Shown here piece after piece: positions 46,555 through 54,621 of a DNA stretch of 64,000 bases. The notes under the pieces are model-generated. The model saw only the letters and a program-made list of their open reading frames with translations. It was not told the DNA's origin and searched no databases. The stretch's first letter is position 1. Each line of letters starts with the position of its first letter. This DNA comes from Comamonadaceae bacterium (GTDB taxonomy: Bacteria; Pseudomonadota; Gammaproteobacteria; Burkholderiales; Burkholderiaceae_C), in assembly GCA_027485235.1 (NCBI GenBank), contig JAIXRJ010000036.1, positions 124,001 through 188,000 on the forward strand. Direction: 5' to 3'. A program made the position numbers and the translations under genes.

Positions 46555-48681
46555 ATGACGACTGTTGCATCCAGCCCAGAATCCGAGCGTGGCACGCCCC
46601 GAAGGCAGGCCGTGATCGAGTTGCTGTCGTCCATGCGTTTCGCCATTTCCTTGTTGACGGTCATCTGCATCGCCTCGGTGATCGGCACGGTGCTCAAGCA
46701 AAACGAACCGAGTGCCAACTACGTCAACCAATTCGGGCCTTTTTGGGCCGAGTTGTTCACCACCCTCAAGCTCAACACGGTGTACGGCGCTTGGTGGTTT
46801 TTGTTGATCTTGGCTTTCTTGGTCATCAGCACCAGTCTGTGCATTGCACGCAATGCGCCGAAGATTTGGGTGGATCTGAGGAACTACAAGGAAAACATCC
46901 GCGAGCAAAGCCTGAAGGCTTTTCACCACAAAGCCGAAGGCGCTCTGAACGAACTGCCCGAAGCGGCTGCCCGGCGCCTGGGGGCTTTGCTGGCCACGGG
47001 CGGTTGGAAGGTCAAACTGCAAGAGCGTGAGACGCCTTTGGTCAAAGGGTGGATGTTGGCGGCCAAGGCGGGTGCGGCCAATAAACTGGGTTACATCGCA
47101 GCGCACTCGGCCATTGTCTTGGTGTGCGTGGGGGGCTTGCTGGACGGCGATTTGATCGTGCGCACCCAATTATGGTTTGGCGGCAAAGCCATTTACAGCG
47201 GTGGCGGTTTGATCGCCGACGTGCCCGAACAGCACCGTTTGTCGGAGCGCAACCCGGCGTTCCGTGCCAATTTGATGGTGGCCGAGAACACCACCGCGAG
47301 CACCGCGATTTTGAGCCAGTCCAATGGCATTTTGTTGCAGGAATTGCCCTTTGCCATCGAGCTGAAGAAGTTCATCGTCGAGTACTACAGCACGGGCATG
47401 CCCAAGTTGTTTGCCAGCGAGATCGTCATCCACGACCTGGACACGGGTGAGAAAAAAGAAGCCCGCGTGGAGGTGAACCACCCGGCCAGCTTCAAGGGCG
47501 TCAACATTTACCAGTCCAGCTTTGACGACGGCGGCTCCAGCGTCAAGCTCCAATCGGTGCCCATGTCTGCGGCCACCCAAGCGTTTGAGGTGGAGGGCAC
47601 CATTGGCGGCAGCACCGAACTGACCAAGGGCATGGAAAAAATGAGCTTGGAGTTCACCGGGCTGCGCGTCATCAACGTGGAAAACCTGTCGGGTGGTGAG
47701 GGTCCGCAGGCCACCAGCGTGGATGTGCGCAAGGTGGACCTGCGCAGTGCGCTGGAGGCGCGCTTGGGGGCCGGCAACAAAACCACCCAAACCCAGAACT
47801 TGCGCAACGTGGGCCCCAGCGTGAGCTACAAGCTGCGCGATGCGGCCGGCCAGGCGCGCGAATACAACAATTACATGTTGCCCGTGGACACGGGCGACGG
47901 GGTGCCGGTGTTTTTGTTGGGCATGCGCGAAACCCCCAGCGAGGCTTACCGTTACCTGCGTCCCCCCGCAGACGAAAACGGCGAGTTGACGGGCTTCATT
48001 CGTTTGCGTGCTGCCTTGGAAAATTCGGACTTGCGTCAGCGTGCCGTCCAGCGTTATGCCCGTCAATCGGTGGACCCGCAGCGGCCCGAATTGGCGCAAC
48101 AGTTGGCCGATTCGGCCGATCGGGCTCTGGGCTTGTTTGCGGGCAAAGAAGAAGTCAAAGGCCAAAAAGTCGCGGGCTTGCAGGCTTTGGCCGACTTTCT
48201 GGAAGCCAACGTGCCCGAAGCTGAACGTGCCCGTGCAGGCGAGATGTTGGTGCGCATTTTGAACGGGACCTTGCTCGAATTGGATACCGTGGCACGCGCG
48301 CAAGCCGCCGTCAAACCCTTGCCGCAAGACAAGGTTCAAGGCTTCATGTCGCAAGCGGTATTGGCCTTGTCCGATGCGCCGCTGTACACAGCCCCCATGA
48401 CGTTCTTGCTGAAGGACTTCAAGCAGGTGCAAGCCAGCGTCTTTCAGGTGGCCCGAGCCCCGGGGCAGTCGATTGTGTATTTGGGCTGTGCCCTTTTGAT
48501 CCTGGGTATTTTTGCAATGTTGTATGTTCGAGACCGTCGTCTGTGGGTCTGGCTGTCGCCTCAGGGTGAGGGTGCTCACGCCACCGTGGCGTTGTCGTCC
48601 AACCGCAAGACCATGGATGTCGACCGTGAATTTGAACAACTGACGGCCCGCTTGTTGGGCCGCGCCGAGAAAACACCATGA
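46555..48681 (+). CDS. resB: Cytochrome c maturation protein ResB/Ccs1
   Basis: 708-aa membrane protein of System II cytochrome c biogenesis. Hydrophobic segments lie near 25-50 (FAISLLTVICIASVIGTVLK), 75-100, 190-212 and near the C-terminus (YLGCALLILGIFAMLYV), with a large periplasmic domain between. It works with CcsB in heme transport and attachment. ATG 46555 (MTTVASSPESE) is taken; the frame is open 39 codons upstream, but those residues are not conserved. Its stop overlaps ccsB by 4 nt. Confidence 0.92.
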   Translation: MTTVASSPESERGTPRRQAVIELLSSMRFAISLLTVICIASVIGTVLKQNEPSANYVNQFGPFWAELFTTLKLNTVYGAWWFLLILAFLVISTSLCIARNAPKIWVDLRNYKENIREQSLKAFHHKAEGALNELPEAAARRLGALLATGGWKVKLQERETPLVKGWMLAAKAGAANKLGYIAAHSAIVLVCVGGLLDGDLIVRTQLWFGGKAIYSGGGLIADVPEQHRLSERNPAFRANLMVAENTTASTAILSQSNGILLQELPFAIELKKFIVEYYSTGMPKLFASEIVIHDLDTGEKKEARVEVNHPASFKGVNIYQSSFDDGGSSVKLQSVPMSAATQAFEVEGTIGGSTELTKGMEKMSLEFTGLRVINVENLSGGEGPQATSVDVRKVDLRSALEARLGAGNKTTQTQNLRNVGPSVSYKLRDAAGQAREYNNYMLPVDTGDGVPVFLLGMRETPSEAYRYLRPPADENGELTGFIRLRAALENSDLRQRAVQRYARQSVDPQRPELAQQLADSADRALGLFAGKEEVKGQKVAGLQALADFLEANVPEAERARAGEMLVRILNGTLLELDTVARAQAAVKPLPQDKVQGFMSQAVLALSDAPLYTAPMTFLLKDFKQVQASVFQVARAPGQSIVYLGCALLILGIFAMLYVRDRRLWVWLSPQGEGAHATVALSSNRKTMDVDREFEQLTARLLGRAEKTP

Positions 48682-49988
48682 CCACTGTGACTTTGAACCC
48701 TGGCTATTTCTCGAGCCGCTCGGCCCTGGACTGGGGCTTTGCCCTGCTCGCTTTGTTGGGAACGGTGTTCGCTTTCACCCGTTACCAGCAGGCGATGGAT
48801 GTCTATGAGCAAGCCATTTTGATCTGCACTTTGCCTGCCGCCATCTGGTTGGGCTGGTTCTGGCGTCCTTTGCGCACTTTGATGCTGGTGGTCACCGGCT
48901 TGTCGCTCTTGGCCATCGCCCTTTACCAAGGTGATCTGGCGCGCGCCGAGCAGGTGTTCTTGCTCAAGTATTTCCTGTCCAGCCAGTCGGCCATTTTGTG
49001 GATGAGCTTGCTGTTCTTCATGAGCACCCTCTTTTATTGGGCGGGCATGTTCATCCGTGGTCAAGCCGATGCGATGGAGTCCTTGGGCTCGCGTATGGCC
49101 TGGGTGGCCGTGGGTCTGGCCCTGATCGGCACCTTGGTGCGCTGGTACGAAAGTCACCAATTGGGCCCGGACATCGGGCACATCCCGGTCAGCAACCTGT
49201 ACGAAGTCTTTGTCCTGTTCTGCTGGATGACGGCGGCCTTCTATCTTTATTACGAGGCGCAATACAAAACCCGCGCTTTGGGTTCGTTTGTGATGTTGGT
49301 GGTCAGCGCGGCGGTGGGCTTTTTGCTCTGGTACACGCTGGTGCGCGAGGCGCACGCCATCCAGCCCTTGGTGCCCGCCCTCAAAAGCTGGTGGATGAAG
49401 ATCCATGTGCCGGCCAACTTCATTGGTTATGGCACTTTTGCCTTGGCCGCGATGGTGGCCTTTGCGTATCTGATCAAGCAAACCGCAGGCGAAACCCGTT
49501 GGTACAAGCTCGCACCTTTGTGGTTGTTGGGCATCGTGCTGTGTTTTGAGCCCGTGGTGTTCCGCAAGGCCCCCACCGAAGGAGGCGGCAGTTACTGGAT
49601 GGTGTATTTCGGGATTTCAGCACTCATCGTGGCGGGCATTTTGCTGGGCCGCCGCCGCATCGCCGAGCGCCTGCCTTCGTTCGAAATCCTGGACGATGTG
49701 ATGTACAAGTCCATCGCCGTCGGCTTTGCCTTTTTCACCATCGCCACCGTCTTGGGCGCTTTGTGGGCGGCCGATGCCTGGGGCGGTTACTGGAGCTGGG
49801 ATCCGAAAGAAACCTGGGCCCTGATCGTCTGGCTCAACTATGCCGCTTGGTTGCACATGCGGCTGATGAAGGGCCTGCGAGGCACCGTGGCTGCCTGGTG
49901 GGCATTGATGGGCTTGGCGGTGACCACCTTTGCCTTCTTGGGGGTGAACATGTTCTTGAGCGGCCTGCACAGCTACGGCACACTGTGA
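48678..49988 (+). CDS. ccsB: Cytochrome c maturation protein CcsB/CcsA (heme handling)
   Basis: Polytopic protein of 436 aa, partner of ResB. It carries the heme-handling WWD-type signature in AADAWGGYWSWDPKETWALI and about eight to ten membrane segments. Conserved His residues occur in HIPVSNLYEVF and in WWMKIHVPANFIGY and LHMRLMKGLRG regions. Start ATGA overlaps resB, so the two are translationally coupled. Confidence 0.93.
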   Translation: MTTVTLNPGYFSSRSALDWGFALLALLGTVFAFTRYQQAMDVYEQAILICTLPAAIWLGWFWRPLRTLMLVVTGLSLLAIALYQGDLARAEQVFLLKYFLSSQSAILWMSLLFFMSTLFYWAGMFIRGQADAMESLGSRMAWVAVGLALIGTLVRWYESHQLGPDIGHIPVSNLYEVFVLFCWMTAAFYLYYEAQYKTRALGSFVMLVVSAAVGFLLWYTLVREAHAIQPLVPALKSWWMKIHVPANFIGYGTFALAAMVAFAYLIKQTAGETRWYKLAPLWLLGIVLCFEPVVFRKAPTEGGGSYWMVYFGISALIVAGILLGRRRIAERLPSFEILDDVMYKSIAVGFAFFTIATVLGALWAADAWGGYWSWDPKETWALIVWLNYAAWLHMRLMKGLRGTVAAWWALMGLAVTTFAFLGVNMFLSGLHSYGTL

Positions 49989-49999
49989 ACCCTTGGTCT

Positions 50000-50038
50000 G
50001 CCATGAACAAAGGCCCGTTCAGGGCCTTTGTTCATGGC
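50000..50038. terminator. Long perfect hairpin after ccsB
   Basis: GCCATGAACAAAGGCCC and GGGCCTTTGTTCATGGC form a 17-bp perfect stem with a 5-nt loop. There is no T-run, but the length and position between the convergent ccsB and receiver genes suggest a bidirectional terminator. Confidence 0.7.
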
Positions 50039-50048
50039 GCAACTGGAA

Positions 50049-50450
50049 TCAAGTGCCGACGCAGTGCGAGCGGGAGCTTTCAAGGGACGCCAAGCCGCGC
50101 TCAATGGCTTGCAACAGTTCTTGGGTGCCGAAGGGTTTCCACAAGAAGCCAATCGGTCCAGCACTTTGGACCACGGGGGCTTCGTGGGGCAGGCACTCGC
50201 CGCTCATGAAAATCACAGGCCAAGCCATCTGCTTGGCTTGCAATTGCGCGTGCAACTCCGGGCCAGACATGCCAGGCATGCGGACATCCAAAATCAGCAG
50301 GCGTGGCATGGCGACTTCGGGAGCCTCCAAAAACGCCATGGCACTTTCGTGGGTGCGCACTTTAAAACCGTGGTTTTGCAAGACCAAGTTCAACATCCTT
50401 CGGATGTCCGGGTTGTCATCCACAACGTCGATGAGGGCAGAGGGGAACAA
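50049..50450 (-). CDS. Single-domain response regulator (CheY/FixJ-type receiver)
   Basis: 133-aa receiver domain without an output domain. Acidic pocket residues D11 and D12 (VVDDNPDIRRML), phosphoacceptor D55 (LLILDVRMPGMSGPEL), the Thr/Ser position in VIFMSGE and K in FLWKPF are present. No sensor kinase is nearby. The start is uncertain: TTG 50450 is the best candidate, with a stop seven codons upstream and no ATG near. Upstream DNA is notably AT-rich. It might pass phosphate to a kinase or regulator elsewhere. Confidence 0.82.
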   Translation of the reverse strand: MFPSALIDVVDDNPDIRRMLNLVLQNHGFKVRTHESAMAFLEAPEVAMPRLLILDVRMPGMSGPELHAQLQAKQMAWPVIFMSGECLPHEAPVVQSAGPIGFLWKPFGTQELLQAIERGLASLESSRSHCVGT

Positions 50451-50459
50451 AGATTTAAT

Positions 50460-50520
50460 CTCTAAAAATCGCTAAATTTATTTTAAATTGATTTTTTCAG
50501 TAAAAATTAAATCTTGCTCA
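50460..50520. promoter_or_regulatory. AT-rich stretch between receiver gene and msrP
   Basis: About 60 bp that are markedly AT-rich in an otherwise GC-rich window, within the 239-nt divergent gap. It probably contains the promoter of the receiver gene (on the minus strand, hexamers such as TAAAAT). Exact elements cannot be fixed. Confidence 0.45.
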
Positions 50521-50689
50521 ACATGGCATGCGGGCAGAGGCCTCTCCAGTTTCAAAGGCTTGTCAGTCAGCTTGTTCGCATGGCCCAAACGCACCAGGGC
50601 AAAGCCATGTAAAAGCGCATCACCATCAGGGCCGGCCAGAAATCGGCACAATGCTTGTGAACAGATCGGCTCATGAAGGGAAATTTTGC

Positions 50690-51685
50690 ATGATCATTCC
50701 TCGCTCCAACAATGGCTATGTCCATCCCATCGCCAGTGACATCACCAGCCCTGCGGCCTACATGTCTCGCAGGTCCATCATGCGTGGCCTCGCTGCAGGG
50801 GCAGCAGGCGTGGGCTTGTCAACTTGGGCGGCACGGCAGGCCTTGGCCCAGACCGCTCGCCCTGGGGTTTTGCCGGCTTTGAACTACGCCCCCTCATCCG
50901 TGTCTGGTGCTGTGACCCTGGACAAGCTCACGGCTTACAAGGACGCGACCACCTACAACAATTTCTACGAGTTCGGCACCGACAAGTCCGATCCCGCTCG
51001 CCGTGCCAGCAGTCTGAAAACCGATCCTTGGAGCGTCGAGATCGAAGGTTTGGTCAAAAAGCCGGGCCGCTACGCACTGGAGGACCTGATGAAGTGGGGC
51101 GCCATGGAGGAGCGGATTTACCGCTTGCGCTGTGTCGAGGGCTGGTCCATGGTGATCCCTTGGGTGGGCTACTCCTTGGCCGACTTGATCCGCCGGGTGG
51201 AGCCCCAAAGCGGCGCCAAGTTTGTCGAGTTCGTCACCCAAGCCGACGAAAAAACCATGCCCGGCTTGCGTTCGAGCGTGCTCGATTGGCCTTACATCGA
51301 GGGGCTGCGCATGGACGAGGCCATGCACCCCTTGAGTTTGTTGGCCTTTGGCATGTATGGCGAAATCATGCCCAAGCAAAACGGCGCGCCTTTGCGCCTG
51401 GTGGTGCCTTGGAAGTACGGTTTCAAAAGTGGCAAAAGCCTGGTCAAGATCCGTTTTGTGGACAAGCAGCCCGCCTCTTCCTGGACCCGATCTGCGCCGC
51501 AGGAATATGGCTTTTATTCCAATGTCAACCCGCTGGTGGACCACCCGCGCTGGAGCCAGGCCACCGAGCGGCGGATTGGCGAGGACGGTTTGCTGGCCAA
51601 GAAGCGCAAAACCCTCATGTTCAATGGTTATGAGGCACAGGTGGGGCAGTTGTACGCGGGCATGGATTTGAAGAAATTCTTTTGA
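50690..51685 (+). CDS. msrP: Protein-methionine-sulfoxide reductase catalytic subunit MsrP
   Basis: Periplasmic molybdenum enzyme repairing oxidised methionines, 331 aa. A twin-arginine signal ([20 protein letters not shown], about 25-44, ending ALA) implies Tat export after cofactor loading. The molybdenum-binding cysteine is C148 in [21 protein letters not shown] 50690 follows GAAGGGA. It shares one base with msrQ. Confidence 0.95.
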   Translation: MIIPRSNNGYVHPIASDITSPAAYMSRRSIMRGLAAGAAGVGLSTWAARQALAQTARPGVLPALNYAPSSVSGAVTLDKLTAYKDATTYNNFYEFGTDKSDPARRASSLKTDPWSVEIEGLVKKPGRYALEDLMKWGAMEERIYRLRCVEGWSMVIPWVGYSLADLIRRVEPQSGAKFVEFVTQADEKTMPGLRSSVLDWPYIEGLRMDEAMHPLSLLAFGMYGEIMPKQNGAPLRLVVPWKYGFKSGKSLVKIRFVDKQPASSWTRSAPQEYGFYSNVNPLVDHPRWSQATERRIGEDGLLAKKRKTLMFNGYEAQVGQLYAGMDLKKFF

Positions 51686-52332
51686 TGCTGGGGCTTGGCC
51701 GAAAACTGCTGCTCACGCGCCCTGCGTGGTGGCTGGTTTTGATTCTGGCTTTACTGCCGCTGCTGCATTTGGTGTGGCTGACCTGGCAAGACGGATTGGG
51801 GGCCAACCCGGCTGAATATTTGATCCGCGCCACGGGCGACTGGACTTTGCGGGGTTTGTGTTTGGGCTTGGCCATCACGCCGCTGCGGGTCCAACTGGGC
51901 TGGCCTGAACTGGCCCGCTTTCGGCGCATGCTGGGGCTGTTGACCTACCTCTATGCCTGCCTGCACCTGGTCTGTTACGCCTTGTTTGACATGGGTTTGG
52001 ATGTGCAGGAGATCCTGCTGGATGTGCCCAAACGCCCCTTCATCTGGCTGGGGGTGAGCGCTTGGTTCTTGCTCAGCGTGATGGCCGCCACCTCTTTTAA
52101 CCGGGCCGTGCGTTGGCTGGGCGGCGCCCGTTGGCAAGCTTTGCACCGAGTGGTCTTCGCGGTCGCCGCCCTGGCGGTGTTGCATTTTTGGTGGATGCGG
52201 GCCGCCAAAAGCAATTTCAACGAAGTGCTGGTGTACGGGGCGATTTTGGGCGCACTGCTGGCTTGGCGTCTGCAGCGGGCCTGGCGCAAAAGGCGTCAGC
52301 GCGCAGCAGCCCAAGCCACCTCAGCGACCTGA
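51685..52332 (+). CDS. msrQ: Heme-binding membrane subunit MsrQ
   Basis: 215-aa heme b membrane protein that feeds electrons from the respiratory chain or a flavin to MsrP. About six membrane segments; His ligands appear in the ferric-reductase-like core (YLYACLHLVCYALFD and WQALHRVVFAVAALAVLHFW). ATG 51685 overlaps the msrP stop (TGATG). Its 3' end overlaps the convergent NDUFA9-like gene by 12 nt. Confidence 0.93.
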   Translation: MLGLGRKLLLTRPAWWLVLILALLPLLHLVWLTWQDGLGANPAEYLIRATGDWTLRGLCLGLAITPLRVQLGWPELARFRRMLGLLTYLYACLHLVCYALFDMGLDVQEILLDVPKRPFIWLGVSAWFLLSVMAATSFNRAVRWLGGARWQALHRVVFAVAALAVLHFWWMRAAKSNFNEVLVYGAILGALLAWRLQRAWRKRRQRAAAQATSAT

Positions 52333-53280
52333 ACGGGCACGCCAAGCGTGGAGCCTGGAGCGCGGGCCGCGGTGGCCCAAATAGCCCGGCGCGACACCGG
52401 CAGCACTGCTGGCGGAGATGCCCAGGTCTTGCAAGCCAGGCCATTGCCCTGAAGCCACGTTGTCCACCTTCATCGAGGCCAGGTTGTCGCGGCTCATCAA
52501 GGGCTCGCCCGGGGCCAGCTCCATGCAGGCCGCTTGAAGCCAGCCCACCCAGTGCGGCAGAGGCAAGATGGGTCGCCCTTGTCCGCCCCGCACGCCGGCC
52601 CACTGACCGGATTTGTGGACCAACTCGCCCAGGCTCATCACCTCGGGGCCTGCCAGCTCATAGGTCTGGCCGATGGTGCGGCTGCTCTGCAGGCAGATCA
52701 CCACCGCACGGGCCACATCCCCCACCCAAACCGGTTGGAAGCGCGTGCTCGAGCCCGCCAGGGGCATGAAGGGGAACACGGCCTGCAGATCAGCAAAGAG
52801 GTTGAGGAATTTGTCTTCGGCACCAAAAATCACGCTGGGGCGCAAAACGGTCAAGTCCAACAAAGCGTTGTGCAAGACGGTTTCGCCCTGGGCCTTGCTG
52901 CGCTGGTACATCGAAGGCCCTTGCACATCGGCGCCCAAAGCACTGATGTGCACCAAGCGCTTCACGCCCGCAAGGTGCATGGCCTGCGCCACGAGGGCTG
53001 GCAACTGCACATGGACCTGTTCAAAGCGTGGCTCGTCGCCATGCAGGACGGCCACCAAATTGACCACGGCATCGTGACCGGGCATCAGCCTGGCCAGCTC
53101 GCTGGCGCTGTGCACCGAGGCCTCGACCACGGTGAGGCCCGGCAAGTTCTGGACCGCAGCCGCATGGGCCGCACGGCGTGTGGGCACGGTGACGCGCCAA
53201 CCCAGTCGGACCAGTTGTTCACACACTTGGCGTCCGACAAAGCCCGAACCTCCCAGAACCAGAATGCGGGGGGTGCTCAT
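52321..53280 (-). CDS. Complex I NDUFA9 subunit-like NAD(P)-binding protein
   Basis: 319-aa atypical SDR. Rossmann motif GGSGFVG at 9-15, VVNLVAVL and the active-site-like HISALGADVQGPSMYQRSKA with YxxxK. Ending residues are Arg-rich. Members resemble the NDUFA9 accessory subunit of mitochondrial complex I but also occur as free quinone-related or epimerase-like proteins. It overlaps the M20 amidohydrolase gene by 4 nt. Confidence 0.85.
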   Translation of the reverse strand: MSTPRILVLGGSGFVGRQVCEQLVRLGWRVTVPTRRAAHAAAVQNLPGLTVVEASVHSASELARLMPGHDAVVNLVAVLHGDEPRFEQVHVQLPALVAQAMHLAGVKRLVHISALGADVQGPSMYQRSKAQGETVLHNALLDLTVLRPSVIFGAEDKFLNLFADLQAVFPFMPLAGSSTRFQPVWVGDVARAVVICLQSSRTIGQTYELAGPEVMSLGELVHKSGQWAGVRGGQGRPILPLPHWVGWLQAACMELAPGEPLMSRDNLASMKVDNVASGQWPGLQDLGISASSAAGVAPGYLGHRGPRSRLHAWRARSGR

Positions 53281-54491
53281 GGCTGGCCCCCTTCAGTACG
53301 GCCGAGCCACTGTGTGGCCAGCGCCACCCAATAAGTGCCGCCCAGCGGGATCAATTCGTCATTGAAGTCGTAACTGGGGTTGTGCAGGGTGCAGGGGCCG
53401 CCGCCATGCCCCATTTCGCGGTGCGCGCCGTCACCGTTGCTGATGAACACATACGCACCGGGCTTGGCCTGCAGCATGTAAGAAAAATCTTCGGCGCCCA
53501 TGGTGGGCTCTTGCACCAGCACATTGGCTTCGCCCACGATGCCGGACATGACTTGGCGTGCAAAGTCGGCTTCAGCGGCGCTGTTGATGGTGGGGGGGTA
53601 ATTGCGCTCGAACGCGAATTCGCAGCGGGCGTCAAAGGCCGCGCAAATCGACTCGGCCACTTGACGCATGCGAGATTCGATCAGGTCCAGCACCTCGATG
53701 CTGAAGGTGCGCACCGTGCCTTGCAGCTCGCAGGAATCGGGTACCACATTGGTGGCTTCACCCGCATGGACCATGGTGACCGAGATCACGCCCGCATCCA
53801 CGGGCTTTTTGTTGCGGGTGATGATGGTTTGGAAGGCTTGCACCATCTGGCAGGCGATGGGCACCGGATCAATGCCGTTGTGCGGCAGGGCCGCGTGGCT
53901 GCCTTTGCCGCGGATGGTGATCTTGAACTCGTTGCTGGACGCCATCACGGGGCCTGGGCTGACGGCGAAAGTGCCGACGGCGCCGCCGGGCCAGTTGTGC
54001 ATGCCAAAGACGGCCTGCATGGGGAACTTCTCGAACAAGCCGTCCTGGATCATCTCGTGGGCGCCGCCACCGCCTTCTTCGGCAGGCTGGAAGATCAGGT
54101 AGACCGTGCCGTCAAAGTCGCGGTGTTTGGCGAAATGTTGGGCCGCTGCCAACAGCATGGCGGTGTGGCCATCGTGGCCGCAAGAGTGCATCTTGCCGGG
54201 GTACCGACTGGCGTGTGCAAAAGTGTTGAACTCTTGCATGGGCAGGGCATCCATGTCGGCGCGCAGGCCAATGCCACGGCCGCAAGCGCCGCCATCCCGC
54301 CCGTGCACGATGCCGACCACGCCAGTTTTACCCATGCCTTGGTGCACGGGGATGCCCCAGGCGATCAACTGCTTGGCGACCACATCAGCGGTGCGCACTT
54401 CTTCAAAGCACAGCTCGGGGTGGGCGTGGATGTCTTGGCGGATGGCCGCGATGCTGGCCGCGTCTTGGAGGATGGCGTCGATGATCTTCAT
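53277..54491 (-). CDS. M20-family amidohydrolase (hippurate hydrolase-like)
   Basis: 404-aa zinc-dependent amidohydrolase. Metal-binding elements HSCGHDGHTAMLL, PAEEGGGGAHEMI and the dimerisation domain (about 185-300) are clear; the last ligand region is EPTMGAEDFSYML. Members hydrolyse N-acyl amino acids, indole-acetyl-amino acids or hippurate. No operon partner suggests the substrate. Start ATG 54491 (MKIIDAILQDAAS). Confidence 0.9.
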   Translation of the reverse strand: MKIIDAILQDAASIAAIRQDIHAHPELCFEEVRTADVVAKQLIAWGIPVHQGMGKTGVVGIVHGRDGGACGRGIGLRADMDALPMQEFNTFAHASRYPGKMHSCGHDGHTAMLLAAAQHFAKHRDFDGTVYLIFQPAEEGGGGAHEMIQDGLFEKFPMQAVFGMHNWPGGAVGTFAVSPGPVMASSNEFKITIRGKGSHAALPHNGIDPVPIACQMVQAFQTIITRNKKPVDAGVISVTMVHAGEATNVVPDSCELQGTVRTFSIEVLDLIESRMRQVAESICAAFDARCEFAFERNYPPTINSAAEADFARQVMSGIVGEANVLVQEPTMGAEDFSYMLQAKPGAYVFISNGDGAHREMGHGGGPCTLHNPSYDFNDELIPLGGTYWVALATQWLGRTEGGQP

Positions 54492-54621
54492 GCGGACAGT
54501 CTAGCGAGACTTTGTGGCCCTTGCCATCACCCCAGAGTCTTTGGGGGCCATGAACAGCGCAGGGCGGGCGCTTTGCATGACAATCAGCAGTCTGCAATTT
54601 TCAGTTTTTCTCGGGGACACC

